Assembly (NCBI RefSeq): GCF_031846565.1 | Contig: NZ_JAVRHL010000002.1 | Span: forward strand, 310,001-374,000 | Direction of reading: 5' to 3' | DNA from: Tropicimonas_B omnivorans | GTDB taxonomy: Bacteria > Pseudomonadota > Alphaproteobacteria > Rhodobacterales > Rhodobacteraceae | Length of the DNA: 64,000 nt | Part shown: in pieces, positions 33,750-42,552 of the stretch | How positions within the stretch are numbered: position 1 is the stretch's first letter | Layout: each line of letters begins with the position of its first letter | Notes under the pieces: model-generated | Seen by the model: the letters and a program-made list of their open reading frames with translations, nothing else | Databases searched by the model: none | What the model was told of the DNA's origin: nothing | Translations under genes and position numbers: made by a program

Positions 33750-34850
33750 TCAGAAAAGCGCCTCGGCCATCTCGGCGATCTGCCCCTCGACGAAGCGATC
33801 GAAGGCCGGGCCGGGCTGCCTTGCGGCGAATGTCTGCGCCAGGGGATCGGGCGCATGGACGTCGGCGCCGGAGAGCCGCTCCAGGACCGCGTGACCGCAG
33901 AAGGGAACGTAGACCTCCGAGTATCCGCCCTCGTGCACCAGCGTCAGCCGCCCGCCGCAGAGATCCCGCGCCGCCTCCATCACCAGTCCGGTCATTTCCG
34001 AAAAGGTCCCGGCCGTCGCCATCATCCGCCCGAGGGGATCGATCAGCGCGGCATCGTAGCCGCAGGCGACGACGATGGCATCAGGCTCGAAACGGCGAAG
34101 CGCGGGAAGGACGATCCGGTCCATCGCCTGGAGATAGCCGACATGCCCGGTCCCGGCAGGGAGCGGCACGTTGATGTTCGCGCCGAAGCCCTCCCCCTCG
34201 CCGCGCATGTCGAAGCTGCCCGAATCCACGGGATAGTTCCGCTCCTGGTGCAGCGAGATCGAGAGGACGTCCGCCCGGCCGTAATAGATCGCCTCCGTTC
34301 CGTTGCCGTGATGCACGTCCCAGTCGATCACCGCGACCCGGCCCGCGAGACCCGCGGCCTGCGCCGCCTCGATGGCGATCGCGATGTTGGCGAGAAGGCA
34401 GAACCCGTTGGGCCAGTCCGGCAGGCAGTGATGCCCCGGGGGCCGGGACAGGGCATAGGCGGTCTCGAGCTCCCCCCGCAGCACGGACAGGACCGCATCC
34501 CGCGCAAGCCCGGCGGACAGAGCGGCGATCCCGTAGCCCCCCGGCCCGAAGGGCGCCCGCAATCCCAGCTCGCCGCCGCCCCGACCCGACAGCTCGCGGA
34601 ACCGCGACAGGTAGGAGCCGGGATGGACCCGGCGGAGCTCCTCCTCCGTGGCAGGCTCGGCGGTTCGCACGTCGAGGTGCCGCGCAAGCCCCGTCACCTC
34701 GACGAGGTTCTTCAGCCGCCGCTTCGTCTCGGGATTCTCGGGCAGACCGCCGGGAAGGGGCTGGACATGGCCGCCCACCGGCAGGTTCATCGCGTAATTG
34801 CCGCCGCCGTGCCAGAAACAGCGTTCGTCGGTGAAAAATCCGGTCGCCAT
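33750..34850 (-). CDS. Histone deacetylase family protein (class II-type zinc amidohydrolase)
   Basis: This 366-residue arginase/deacetylase-fold enzyme has the catalytic His pair (RPPGHHC), the zinc ligands in VIDWDVHHGNGT and ACGYDAALIDP, and the C-terminal catalytic Tyr region HEGGYSEVY. Bacterial members act on acetylated polyamines, lysine residues or small acetylated compounds. The start agrees with the usual MATGFFTDERCFWH opening. Substrate cannot be named. Nothing nearby indicates a specific pathway. Confidence 0.9.
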   Translation of the reverse strand: MATGFFTDERCFWHGGGNYAMNLPVGGHVQPLPGGLPENPETKRRLKNLVEVTGLARHLDVRTAEPATEEELRRVHPGSYLSRFRELSGRGGGELGLRAPFGPGGYGIAALSAGLARDAVLSVLRGELETAYALSRPPGHHCLPDWPNGFCLLANIAIAIEAAQAAGLAGRVAVIDWDVHHGNGTEAIYYGRADVLSISLHQERNYPVDSGSFDMRGEGEGFGANINVPLPAGTGHVGYLQAMDRIVLPALRRFEPDAIVVACGYDAALIDPLGRMMATAGTFSEMTGLVMEAARDLCGGRLTLVHEGGYSEVYVPFCGHAVLERLSGADVHAPDPLAQTFAARQPGPAFDRFVEGQIAEMAEALF

Positions 34851-34904
34851 GCGCGCCTCCTCGTGAGAGGGCCGAACCTAGGCGGATCGCGGGAGAGGGG
34901 AAAG

Positions 34905-35159
34905 ATGAAGAAGGGCGCGCTGTCACATCTCGCCGAAACCGGGGAGCTGAGCGTCCGCGTCACCCCCGGCGCCTCCGCGGAGAGTGTCGCCGAGACGGAT
35001 GCGGGGCTTGCGATCCGCGTCACCGCTCCTCCTGCGGACGGGCAGGCGAACAAGGCCGTTCAGAAGCTTCTCGCCCGCGCGCTGGGGCTCCCGAAGTCGC
35101 GCCTGACCCTCGTGCGAGGGCACTCCGCGCGGGACAAGACATTCCGCATCGAGCCCTGA
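34905..35159 (+). CDS. DUF167 (YggU) family protein
   Basis: The product has 84 residues with the family core LSVRVTPGAS, then IRVTAPPADGQANKAVQKLL and LTLVRGHSARDKTFRI. This small alpha/beta protein is conserved across bacteria and has no settled function. The start at 34905 follows a GGGGAAAG ribosome site. It is divergent from the HDAC-like gene and convergent with purK. Confidence 0.9.
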   Translation: MKKGALSHLAETGELSVRVTPGASAESVAETDAGLAIRVTAPPADGQANKAVQKLLARALGLPKSRLTLVRGHSARDKTFRIEP

Positions 35160-35235
35160 GGCCCGTTCGTTTCTTCCTGCAATCCTCCGTGGGACGCCGA
35201 AGAGGCGGGGCCTAACCTCCGCCGGACCTCCGGCA

Positions 35236-36315
35236 TCACGCCTTTCGCATGGGGGTCACCCGGTTCACGTGGCCCATCTTGCGCCCCGGGCGGGCCTCCG
35301 CCTTGCCGTAGAGATGAAGCGCGGCGCTCGTCTCCGCCGCCATCGCGGGCAGGCGGCCGATATCGTCCCCGATCAGGTTCTCCATCACCACGTCCGAATG
35401 GCGGGATCCGTCTCCGAGCGGCCAACCCGCGATGGCCCGGATGTGCTGTTCGAACTGGTCCACCGCGCAGCCGTTCTGCGTCCAGTGTCCCGAATTGTGG
35501 ACCCGCGGCGCGATCTCATTCACGACGAGGCCGTCCGCGGTGACGAAGAGCTCGACCCCGAGAACACCGACATAATCGAGCGCGTTCAGGATCCGGCCCG
35601 CGAGGATCACGGCATCGGTATTCAGACGGGACGCGATCGGGGCCGGTACCGTGGTCTGGTGCAGGATTCCGTTGCGGTGAACGTTCATCCCCGGATCGAA
35701 ACAGCTCACCTGTCCATCCGCCCCGCGGGCGGCGATCACGCTGATCTCGCAGGCGAACTTCACGAAGCCCTCGAGGATGGCGGGCACACCGGCGAGCTCT
35801 TCGAGCGCGGGTTCCGCCGCCTCGGGCCCGTCGATCCGCGCCTGCCCCTTGCCGTCATAGCCGAGACGCCGGGTCTTCAGGATCGCCGGCGAGCCGATCT
35901 CTGCGATGGCCTCCCGCAGGGATCTTGCATCCTGCACCGGCGCATGAGGCGCGACCGCGAGGCCGAGCCCCTCCAGGAACCGCTTTTCGGTCAGCCGGTC
36001 GGAGCTGACTTCGAGCGCCTTGCGACCCGGATAAATCGGGGTCTCCGCGCCGATGAGGTCCAGTGCCTCGGCCGGGATGTTCTCGAACTCGTAGGTGATG
36101 ACGTCGCAGCCCGCGGCAAAATCGCGAAGAGCCGAGACGTCGTCCCAGCCGGCCTTCACATGCGCGTTGGCGACATGGGAGGCGGGCGGATTGCCGGCGG
36201 GATCGTAGATGCAGGTGCGGTAGCCGAGCCGTGCGGCCGCGACGGAGAGCATGCGGCCGAGCTGCCCGCCGCCCAGAATGCCGATCACGGCGCCTTGCGG
36301 CAGCATCTCAGTCAT
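35236..36315 (-). CDS. purK: 5-(carboxyamino)imidazole ribonucleotide synthase
   Basis: This 359-residue ATP-grasp enzyme makes N5-CAIR from AIR, bicarbonate and ATP in purine synthesis. It has GILGGGQLGRML at the N-terminus, TYEFENIP, ILKTRRLGYDGKGQ in the ATP-grasp loop and NEIAPRVHNSGHWT near the end. The start at 36315 overlaps the purE stop by 8 bases, the usual purE-purK coupling; the alternative ATG at 36306 is less favoured. Confidence 0.96.
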   Translation of the reverse strand: MTEMLPQGAVIGILGGGQLGRMLSVAAARLGYRTCIYDPAGNPPASHVANAHVKAGWDDVSALRDFAAGCDVITYEFENIPAEALDLIGAETPIYPGRKALEVSSDRLTEKRFLEGLGLAVAPHAPVQDARSLREAIAEIGSPAILKTRRLGYDGKGQARIDGPEAAEPALEELAGVPAILEGFVKFACEISVIAARGADGQVSCFDPGMNVHRNGILHQTTVPAPIASRLNTDAVILAGRILNALDYVGVLGVELFVTADGLVVNEIAPRVHNSGHWTQNGCAVDQFEQHIRAIAGWPLGDGSRHSDVVMENLIGDDIGRLPAMAAETSAALHLYGKAEARPGRKMGHVNRVTPMRKA

Positions 36316-36796
36316 CGCTCGGAACCTCCGGGATCGAGGCGGACAGATCGGCGCGCCAGCGATCCAGTCGCTCGGCCAGCGCCGCATCCGAATTGGCAAG
36401 GATCGCGGCGGCCATGAGGCCGGCATTGGCGGCGCCAGCCGCGCCGATGGCCATGGTCGCGACGGGATAGCCGCGCGGCATCTGCACGATCGAATAAAGC
36501 GAATCGACGCCCGAAAGCGCCTTCGTCTGAACGGGAACGCCGATCACGGGCACCCGCGTCTTGGACGCGACCATCCCCGGAAGATGCGCCGCTCCGCCCG
36601 CGCCCGCGACGATCGCCTTGAGGCCACGCCCCGCGGCACTCTTGCCGAAGTCCCAGAGACGGTCCGGTGTACGATGGGCGGAGACGATGCGCGCCTCGAA
36701 CGGAATGTCCAGCTCCTCCAGGATCAGAGCCGCCTCCTTCATCGTCGGCCAGTCGGACTGGCTGCCCATGATGATCGCCACGACTGGATCGGCCAT
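36308..36796 (-). CDS. purE: N5-carboxyaminoimidazole ribonucleotide mutase
   Basis: This 162-residue class I PurE converts N5-CAIR to CAIR, directly after PurK. It has IIMGSQSDWPTM at the N-terminus, RIVSAHRTPDRL with the catalytic His, AGAGGAAHLPGM, and the ATMAIGAAGAANAGLMA C-terminal helix. Length is typical for a bacterial octamer. It is first in a two-gene operon with purK; the gap of 123 bases upstream holds no gene. Confidence 0.96.
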   Translation of the reverse strand: MADPVVAIIMGSQSDWPTMKEAALILEELDIPFEARIVSAHRTPDRLWDFGKSAAGRGLKAIVAGAGGAAHLPGMVASKTRVPVIGVPVQTKALSGVDSLYSIVQMPRGYPVATMAIGAAGAANAGLMAAAILANSDAALAERLDRWRADLSASIPEVPSDD

Positions 36797-36919
36797 GTTC
36801 GCTCCAATGAAGGAAAGGATCGTGTCGCGATCCGATCTACATCGCCCGCGGGTCAGGGGGCAATTGCGGCCGGGCGCAAATCGTCACCCACGGGGGACGT
36901 CCCCCCGGCGATGTGGCAT

Positions 36920-37138
36920 TCAGGCGATAATGTCGGGGGTGATCTGGTCTTCGAGATGCGCGATGCGGTCCTTGATGGACAGCTTCTGCTTCTTGAGACG
37001 GCGGATCGCGAGGGTGTCCAGCCGGAGGGCGCCCTCCAGCGCCGCGATGGCCTCGTCGAGGTCCCGGTGCTCCCGCTGAAGGACGTCCAGCCGCACGCGC
37101 TTGACCTCGATCGGGTCCATTTCGTTGAAGGCGTTCAT
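36920..37138 (-). CDS. DUF465 (YdcH-type) small coiled-coil protein
   Basis: The product is 72 residues, almost wholly helical and charged, with the family pattern LQREHRDLDEAIAALEG, then RRLKKQKLSIKDRIAHLE. Such proteins are short antiparallel coiled coils of unknown role, common in alphaproteobacteria. The start at 37138 is chosen by length of the family; an internal ATG (MDPIEV) six codons on is also possible. It is divergent from the Hsp20 gene. Confidence 0.85.
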   Translation of the reverse strand: MNAFNEMDPIEVKRVRLDVLQREHRDLDEAIAALEGALRLDTLAIRRLKKQKLSIKDRIAHLEDQITPDIIA

Positions 37139-37235
37139 GGCGGCGATTCCCGGCGGGTCGAATTGTGGTGAATGAGCCGTATCATAGGCCGGAACCATGG
37201 ATCCGCATAGCCTTTTGACGCGTCCGCCCCAACAT

Positions 37236-37264
37236 CTTGCAGGCAAGCAGGCCGCGTCCCATAT
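37236..37264 (+). promoter_or_regulatory. RpoH (heat-shock sigma)-like promoter for the Hsp20 gene
   Basis: CTTG at 37236-37239 is followed after 18 bases by CCCATAT at 37258-37264, close to the alphaproteobacterial RpoH pattern CTTG-N17/18-CYTATNT (one mismatch). It would start transcription about 58 bases before the Hsp20 gene, fitting a heat-shock function. Confidence 0.5.
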
Positions 37265-37328
37265 GTGTGTAACGGTCGCCGAAACGGGGCCGATGACGGC
37301 ATGGTCGCTTGAGCAAGGACGTGCAGAC

Positions 37329-37769
37329 ATGACGAAACCGACACTCGGCTCATACCCGTTCCTACTCGGGTTCGAGCAGCTGGAACGCCTCGTCGAGCGG
37401 ACGGCGAAGTCCGGCAACGAGGGCTATCCGCCCTACAATATCGAGCAATCCGGAGATCGCAGCTACCGCATCACGCTCGCCGTGGCCGGGTTCTCCGAGG
37501 AGGATATCGCGATCACCGTGGAGAACAGGCAGCTCCTGATCCACGGTCGGCAGACGGACGACGCCGAGGGCCGCGTCTTCCTCCACCGCGGCATCGCCGC
37601 ACGGCAATTCCATCGCAGCTTCGTGCTCGCGGATGGAATGGAGGTGTCCGGCGCGACGCTCGAACACGGGTTGTTGCACGTCGATCTGGAACGGGTTGAG
37701 CCCGAAAGTGTTGTAAAAACAATCCGCATAGGCGGCAAAGCGGCCTCGAAAGGGGAGAAGACAAGATGA
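37329..37769 (+). CDS. Small heat shock protein (Hsp20/IbpA family)
   Basis: This 146-residue alpha-crystallin-domain chaperone binds unfolding proteins and limits aggregation in the cytoplasm. It has the family opening FLLGFEQLERLVER, YPPYNIEQSGDRSYRITLAV, GIAARQFHRSFVLADGMEV and the crystallin-domain end HGLLHVDLER. An AAGGA site precedes the start at 37329. An RpoH-like promoter lies upstream, and the gene overlaps the DUF1150 gene by ATGA. Confidence 0.94.
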   Translation: MTKPTLGSYPFLLGFEQLERLVERTAKSGNEGYPPYNIEQSGDRSYRITLAVAGFSEEDIAITVENRQLLIHGRQTDDAEGRVFLHRGIAARQFHRSFVLADGMEVSGATLEHGLLHVDLERVEPESVVKTIRIGGKAASKGEKTR

Positions 37770-38002
37770 ACGAGCAGTTCGATTTCGAAGCACATCGCGA
37801 CGACGGCCCACAGCCGATCGTCTACGTTCGCCCCGTCGCGGTCGCCGAGCTACCGCAGGACATCCAGAACGAGGTCGGCGACATCGCCACCCTCTACGCC
37901 GTGCACAGCGAGGAGGGCGAGCGACTGGCCCTCGTGAAGGACAAGTCCCTTGCCTTCATCCTTGCCCGGCAGAACGACCTCGAGCCGGTCGGCGTTCACT
38001 AG
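37766..38002 (+). CDS. DUF1150 family protein
   Basis: The product is 78 residues, acidic, with the family core PIVYVRPVAVAELP and LYAVHSEEGERLALVKD. It is found beside hsp20 genes in Rhodobacterales and is probably co-expressed with it under heat stress; no activity is known. It starts by ATGA overlap with the Hsp20 gene and is followed by a strong terminator. Confidence 0.9.
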   Translation: MNEQFDFEAHRDDGPQPIVYVRPVAVAELPQDIQNEVGDIATLYAVHSEEGERLALVKDKSLAFILARQNDLEPVGVH

Positions 38003-38030
38003 GCGGTCAGGCCGCAGCTTTTACGGCACG

Positions 38031-38056
38031 AAGGGGCGCAGCGATGCGCCCTTTTT
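38031..38056 (+). terminator. Rho-independent terminator of the hsp20-DUF1150 operon
   Basis: A stem of seven strong pairs GGGCGCA/TGCGCCC (38034-38040 with 38045-38051) closes on a GCGA (GNRA) loop. AAG pairs extend it below, and five T follow. It lies 29 bases after the DUF1150 stop. Confidence 0.9.
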
Positions 38057-38133
38057 CGTGGGCGGCATCTTGCGCAGTATCAAGGGCGGAACCGTCGTCC
38101 CGCCCTTCCTGATCTTCCTGGGTTACGCAGCTA

Positions 38134-39840
38134 TCAACCTGCGACGAGGCCCATGCCTTCGAGCTTGAGCAGGACCTGGTGGGCACAATGGTCCACGTCG
38201 GACCCTTCGGTGTCCAGCCGCAGTTCCGGCGTCTCGGGGACGTCGTACGGGTCGGAAATCCCGGTGAACTCCTTGATCTTGCCTTCACGGGCGAGCTTAT
38301 AGAGACCCTTCCGGTCCCGCCGCTCGCATTCCTCGATCGAGGTCGCGACATGGACCTCGACAAAGGCGCCGTGCTCCTCGATCTCCTCGCGCACGGCACG
38401 GCGGGTCGTGGCATAGGGCGCGATCGGCGCACAGATGGCGATGCCGCCGTTCTTGGTGATCTCGGAGGCAACGAAGCCGATCCGGCGGATGTTGAGATCC
38501 CGGTGCTCCTTGGAGAAGCCGAGCTCCGACGACAGGTTCTTGCGAACGACGTCCCCGTCGAGCAGCGTCACCGGGCGCCCGCCCATCTCCATCAACTTCA
38601 CCATCAGCGCGTTCGCGACGGTGGACTTGCCGGAGCCGGAGAAGCCGGTGAAGAAGACCGTGAAGCCCTGCGCGGCCCGCGGCGGACGGGTCCGCCGGAG
38701 TTCCTGCACCACTTCGGGGAAGGAGAACCACTCGGGGATCTCCAGTCCCTCGGCGAGACGGCGGCGCAGTTCGGTGCCGGAGATGTTGAGGACGGTCAGG
38801 CCGTCCTCGATCTCGTCCGCCGGTTCGTACTGGGCGCGCTCCTGCACGTAGACCATGTGCTTGAAGTCGACCATTTCGATGCCGATCTCGTCCGCGTATT
38901 TGCGGAACAGCTCCTGCGCGTCGTAGGGGCCGTAGAAATCCTCACCAGCGCTGTTCTTGCCCGGCCCGGCATGATCCCGGCCGACGATGAAGTGCGTGCA
39001 GCCGTGGTTCCGCCGGATCAGCCCGTGCCAGACGGCCTCCCGCGGCCCGGCCATGCGCATCGCGAGGTTCAGCAGGGACATGGTCGTCGTCGCGGCGGGG
39101 TACTTGTCCAGCACCGCCTCGTAGCAGCGGACGCGGGTGAAGTGGTCGACGTCGCCCGGCTTCGTCATGCCGACGACCGGGTGAATCAGAAGGTTCGCCT
39201 GCGCTTCCTTGGCGGCGCGGAAGGTCAGTTCCTGGTGTGCGCGGTGCAGCGGGTTCCGCGTCTGGAACGCCACGACGCGGCGCCAGCCCATCTTGCGGAA
39301 GAAGGCGCGCAGCTCGTTCGGCGTGTCCCGGCGGGCCTTGAAGTCGTAGTGAACGGGCGGCTGGATTCCGGTGATCGGACCGCCGAGATAGACGGAGCCT
39401 GCCTTGTTGTGCAGGTAGTTCACCGCCGGATGAGCCGAATCGTCCGCGCCGAAGACCTTCTCGGCCTCGCGCGCCTTGTCGGGCACCCACTTGTCGGTGA
39501 CGGTCATGGTCGCGAGGATGACGCCCTCGGCGTCGCGGAGCGCGATGTCCTGTCCCTCTTCGATGGTGGCCGCGAATTTCTCGGTCACGTCGAGGGTGAT
39601 CGGCATCGGCCAGAGCGCACCGTCCTTCAGCCGCATGTCCTCGACGACGCTGTCGTAATCCTCCTGGCCGAGGAACCCCTTGAGCGGGTTGAACCCGCCG
39701 TTCATCAGCAGTTCCAGATCGCAGGTCTGGCGCGGGGACAGGTCCCAGGAGGGCAGATCGCCTGCCTCAACCTTCAGCTTCTGGGCGCTTTCGTACGAAA
39801 CGTAGAGTTCCGGAATGGGAGCGAGGTTCTGCAACTGCAT
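38134..39840 (-). CDS. Bifunctional sulfate adenylyltransferase / adenylylsulfate kinase
   Basis: This 568-residue fusion makes APS from ATP and sulfate, then phosphorylates it to PAPS for sulfur assimilation or sulfation. The N-terminal ATP sulfurylase (about 1-385) has TRNPLHRAH (194-202) and GRDHAGPG (287-294). The C-terminal APS kinase (about 390-568) has the P-loop GFSGSGKST (399-407) and LLDGDVVRKNL. Both active sites look complete, unlike fungal fusions with a dead kinase domain. The start at 39840 matches the family (MQLQNLAPIPELYVS). The gap of 258 bases before trxB shows no gene. Confidence 0.95.
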   Translation of the reverse strand: MQLQNLAPIPELYVSYESAQKLKVEAGDLPSWDLSPRQTCDLELLMNGGFNPLKGFLGQEDYDSVVEDMRLKDGALWPMPITLDVTEKFAATIEEGQDIALRDAEGVILATMTVTDKWVPDKAREAEKVFGADDSAHPAVNYLHNKAGSVYLGGPITGIQPPVHYDFKARRDTPNELRAFFRKMGWRRVVAFQTRNPLHRAHQELTFRAAKEAQANLLIHPVVGMTKPGDVDHFTRVRCYEAVLDKYPAATTTMSLLNLAMRMAGPREAVWHGLIRRNHGCTHFIVGRDHAGPGKNSAGEDFYGPYDAQELFRKYADEIGIEMVDFKHMVYVQERAQYEPADEIEDGLTVLNISGTELRRRLAEGLEIPEWFSFPEVVQELRRTRPPRAAQGFTVFFTGFSGSGKSTVANALMVKLMEMGGRPVTLLDGDVVRKNLSSELGFSKEHRDLNIRRIGFVASEITKNGGIAICAPIAPYATTRRAVREEIEEHGAFVEVHVATSIEECERRDRKGLYKLAREGKIKEFTGISDPYDVPETPELRLDTEGSDVDHCAHQVLLKLEGMGLVAG

Positions 39841-40098
39841 CTTGGCCACTTCACTATCTTGTGCACCGGCAGGACAGTCCCGCCGCGCGTTGGTCGGCGG
39901 CTTAGTCGCCAAATACGGTAAATTTCAAGTTAACGAAGGGCCTTTCGGCGGAAAAACGGCGCAGATGATGCAGCTCGGCATTCGGGCGGAACGTGTGTTC
40001 TCGGATCGCGACGCGCAGGACAATTCCGTCCGTCCCGCGCGCCCGGTCTGCTTCGGGGAGTGGGCCCCCCGCGAACCGGGCCGGAGCCGCTCCTTCGA

Positions 40099-41109
40099 TC
40101 ACTCCGCCGGCGCGGTGCCCGGAACTTCGGCGCCGTAGCCGAGGGGCTCACTCTCGACCTTGCCATCCGTCTCGCCGATCTCCGCCAGGAAGCGCTCGGC
40201 CTCCAGCGCCGCCATGCAGCCCATGCCGGCACTGGTGACGGCCTGGCGATAGACATGATCGGTCAGGTCGCCCGCGGCGAACACCCCGGGAATCGACGTG
40301 GCGGTGCTGTCGGGCTTCGTCACGACGTAGCCGCCGTGATGCGTCTCGAGCTGATCCTTCACCAGTTCGCTCGACGGGGCGTGGCCGATGGCGATGAAGA
40401 CGCCAGCGCAGTCCAGCTCACGCGTTTCCTTCGTCTCGGTATGAGCGAGGCGGACGCCGGTGACGCCCTCGCCCTCGGCGCCCAGCACCTCGTCGATGCC
40501 GTGATCCCAGATCACCTCGATCTTGGGGTTCCGGAACAGACGGTCCTGCAGGATCTTCTCGGCGCGCAGCATGTCCCGGCGGTGGACGAGAATGACCTTG
40601 CTGGCAAAGTTCGTCAGGAAGAGCGCTTCCTCGACGGCGGTGTTTCCGCCGCCCACCACGACGACCTCCTTACCGCGATAGAAGAAGCCGTCGCAGGTCG
40701 CGCAGGCGGAGACGCCGAAGCCCTTCCACTTCTCCTCGCTCGGCAGGCCGAGCCACTTGGCCTGCGCGCCGGTCGCGAGAATGACGCTCTCGGCGACATA
40801 GGTGGTCCCGCTGTCTCCCGTGGCGACGAAGGGGCGCGCCGAAAGGTCGATCTCGCGGATATGGTCCGAGACGATGTTCGTGCCGACCTCGCGGGCATGG
40901 GCCTCCATGCGCACCATGAGATCGGGGCCCTGGACCATCGCGTCGCCCGGCCAGTTCTCAACCTCCGTCGTGATCGTCAGCTGGCCGCCCGGCTGGATGC
41001 CCTGGACGAGGACCGGATCCAGCATGGCGCGGCTGGCATAGACGGCGGCGGTATAACCCGCCGGGCCGGAGCCGATGATCAGAACCTTGGTGTCGATGCG
41101 CGTTGTCAT
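40099..41109 (-). CDS. trxB: Thioredoxin reductase
   Basis: This 336-residue flavoprotein reduces thioredoxin with NADPH. The N-terminal FAD motif is VLIIGSGPAGYTAAVYASRA, the redox-active disulfide is CATC (residues 136-139), and the NADPH fold has VVVVGGGNTAVEEALFL. The closing FAD motif is FAAGDLTDHVYRQAVTSAG. A 15-residue tail (EPLGYGAEVPGT) extends past the usual end. The gene is divergent from an Lrp regulator gene. Confidence 0.96.
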   Translation of the reverse strand: MTTRIDTKVLIIGSGPAGYTAAVYASRAMLDPVLVQGIQPGGQLTITTEVENWPGDAMVQGPDLMVRMEAHAREVGTNIVSDHIREIDLSARPFVATGDSGTTYVAESVILATGAQAKWLGLPSEEKWKGFGVSACATCDGFFYRGKEVVVVGGGNTAVEEALFLTNFASKVILVHRRDMLRAEKILQDRLFRNPKIEVIWDHGIDEVLGAEGEGVTGVRLAHTETKETRELDCAGVFIAIGHAPSSELVKDQLETHHGGYVVTKPDSTATSIPGVFAAGDLTDHVYRQAVTSAGMGCMAALEAERFLAEIGETDGKVESEPLGYGAEVPGTAPAE

Positions 41110-41288
41110 GGCCGAATTCCTCTATCACGCACCCTACCTAGAAATTGAATCCGGCGGCCGCAATGGCGGGGCAATCCTTGCGTCACGTCGACGCGGCCGG
41201 TTCCAGATCTTGCGCAGCGATGAACGAATCTTGCGCGTCACGCGTTTCATGGGGTACAGCGCGCTACTCTGTAACAGGGAGACTCCCA

Positions 41289-41789
41289 GTGGCCGGCGCC
41301 AAGCTCGACCCAATAGATCGCCAGATCCTCGCCGAACTCCAGGCGGACGGGCGAATGACCAACGTCGAACTCGCCCGCCGGGTGGGCATATCGGCTCCGC
41401 CATGCCTGCGCCGCGTGCGATCGCTGGAGGAGGCGGGTTACCTGCGGGGGTATCACGCGGACGTCAATCCAAGGGAGCTCGGCTTCGAGGTCCAGGTCTT
41501 CGTGATGGTCGGCCTCGGCTCCCAGGCGGATGCCGATCTCGCGACCTTCGAGGCGATGTGCCGAAGCTGGCCGCTCGTGCGCGAGTGCCACATGCTCAAC
41601 GGCGAAATCGACTTCATCCTCAAATGCGTGGCGCCGGATCTGTCGGCATTCCAGTCCTTCCTGACGGGAGAGCTTCTAACCGCGCCGAAGGTGGAGAGCG
41701 TGAAGACGTCCCTCGTGATCCGCGTCGCCAAGGCCGAACCCGGCGTGCCGTTCGACGTGCTGGAAGAGCGGACCGCGCGGGGGCCCTGA
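41289..41789 (+). CDS. Lrp/AsnC family transcriptional regulator
   Basis: The product is 166 residues. The helix-turn-helix spans about residues 18-60 (ILAELQADGRMTNVELARRV and SAPPCLRRVRSLEEAGYL). It is followed by the RAM/ligand domain from GYHADVNP to VIRVAKAEP. I chose the GTG at 41289 because AGGGAG lies just upstream; the open frame continues upstream with atypical sequence. It is divergent from trxB, and its stop is 4 bases from the convergent TIGR02186 gene. Target unknown. Confidence 0.9.
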   Translation: MAGAKLDPIDRQILAELQADGRMTNVELARRVGISAPPCLRRVRSLEEAGYLRGYHADVNPRELGFEVQVFVMVGLGSQADADLATFEAMCRSWPLVRECHMLNGEIDFILKCVAPDLSAFQSFLTGELLTAPKVESVKTSLVIRVAKAEPGVPFDVLEERTARGP

Positions 41790-41793
41790 TCCC

Positions 41794-42552
41794 TCAGCCG
41801 CGCCGCCCGAAGGCCGCCGATGCGGCCCAGCCGGCAATCACCGCGATGACCACGGCAAGGATGCCGTAGACCAGTGGCTGTTCCTGCGAGAGATTGTAGA
41901 CGAAGCGCTCTATTCCGACCTTCCGGACGCCGACGAGCCGCTCCAGCTGCGTCACCACGCGGCCTTCCCGAAGCAGGAAGATCCGCACCCGGTAGTTCCC
42001 TTCCTCGATGGAGGAGGGCAGCTCGAAGGTGGTGCGGAAGAGCGACTGCTCCGCGATCTGCACGGTGCCTTCCTGCATCGCGTAGAGGCCCGACGCCTCC
42101 CGGATGCGCACCAGAGCGTCGATGAATTCGCCCGACTGCTCGAAATGATCGGGGATGCCACCGGTGCGGATCACCCGCTCGACGGTCACGCGGTGGACGA
42201 GGTCCGAGCCGTCGGAGAGGATGTCGTCCAGCGGATGGCTCGTCGCGATGCGGTACACGGCGGGCGCGGCGGCGATATCGAAGGATTCGGTATTCACCCA
42301 GATTCCGGCCCGGCGCTCCGCCTCGCGCACGGTGACGGGATGCTGCGGCCCTTCGAGCGTGACGATGACGTCGACATCCTCGTCCTCCCGCTCGGCGCCG
42401 CCCCGCCGGATCGCCCCGAAGACGAGCAGCTCCGAGCCGTCGAAACTCGTGGTTATGGAGACGCGGTTCTGGCTGAGATCGGCGACGATGTCCTGCGCCG
42501 CGGCCAGCGACGGCAGAAGAAGCGACAGAAGGAGCAGGGCAAGGCGGCTCAT
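41794..42552 (-). CDS. TIGR02186 family protein (membrane-anchored, periplasmic)
   Basis: The product has 252 residues: a signal peptide (residues 1-19, LAAA/QD), a periplasmic beta-rich domain (ADLSQNRVSITTSFDGSELL in part) and a C-terminal membrane anchor (LVYGILAVVIAVIAGWAASA). It is a conserved alphaproteobacterial family found beside TauE/SafE permeases, exactly as here (4-base overlap with that gene). A role with the permease in sulfur compound transport has been proposed from neighbourhood only. Confidence 0.87.
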   Translation of the reverse strand: MSRLALLLLSLLLPSLAAAQDIVADLSQNRVSITTSFDGSELLVFGAIRRGGAEREDEDVDVIVTLEGPQHPVTVREAERRAGIWVNTESFDIAAAPAVYRIATSHPLDDILSDGSDLVHRVTVERVIRTGGIPDHFEQSGEFIDALVRIREASGLYAMQEGTVQIAEQSLFRTTFELPSSIEEGNYRVRIFLLREGRVVTQLERLVGVRKVGIERFVYNLSQEQPLVYGILAVVIAVIAGWAASAAFGRRG

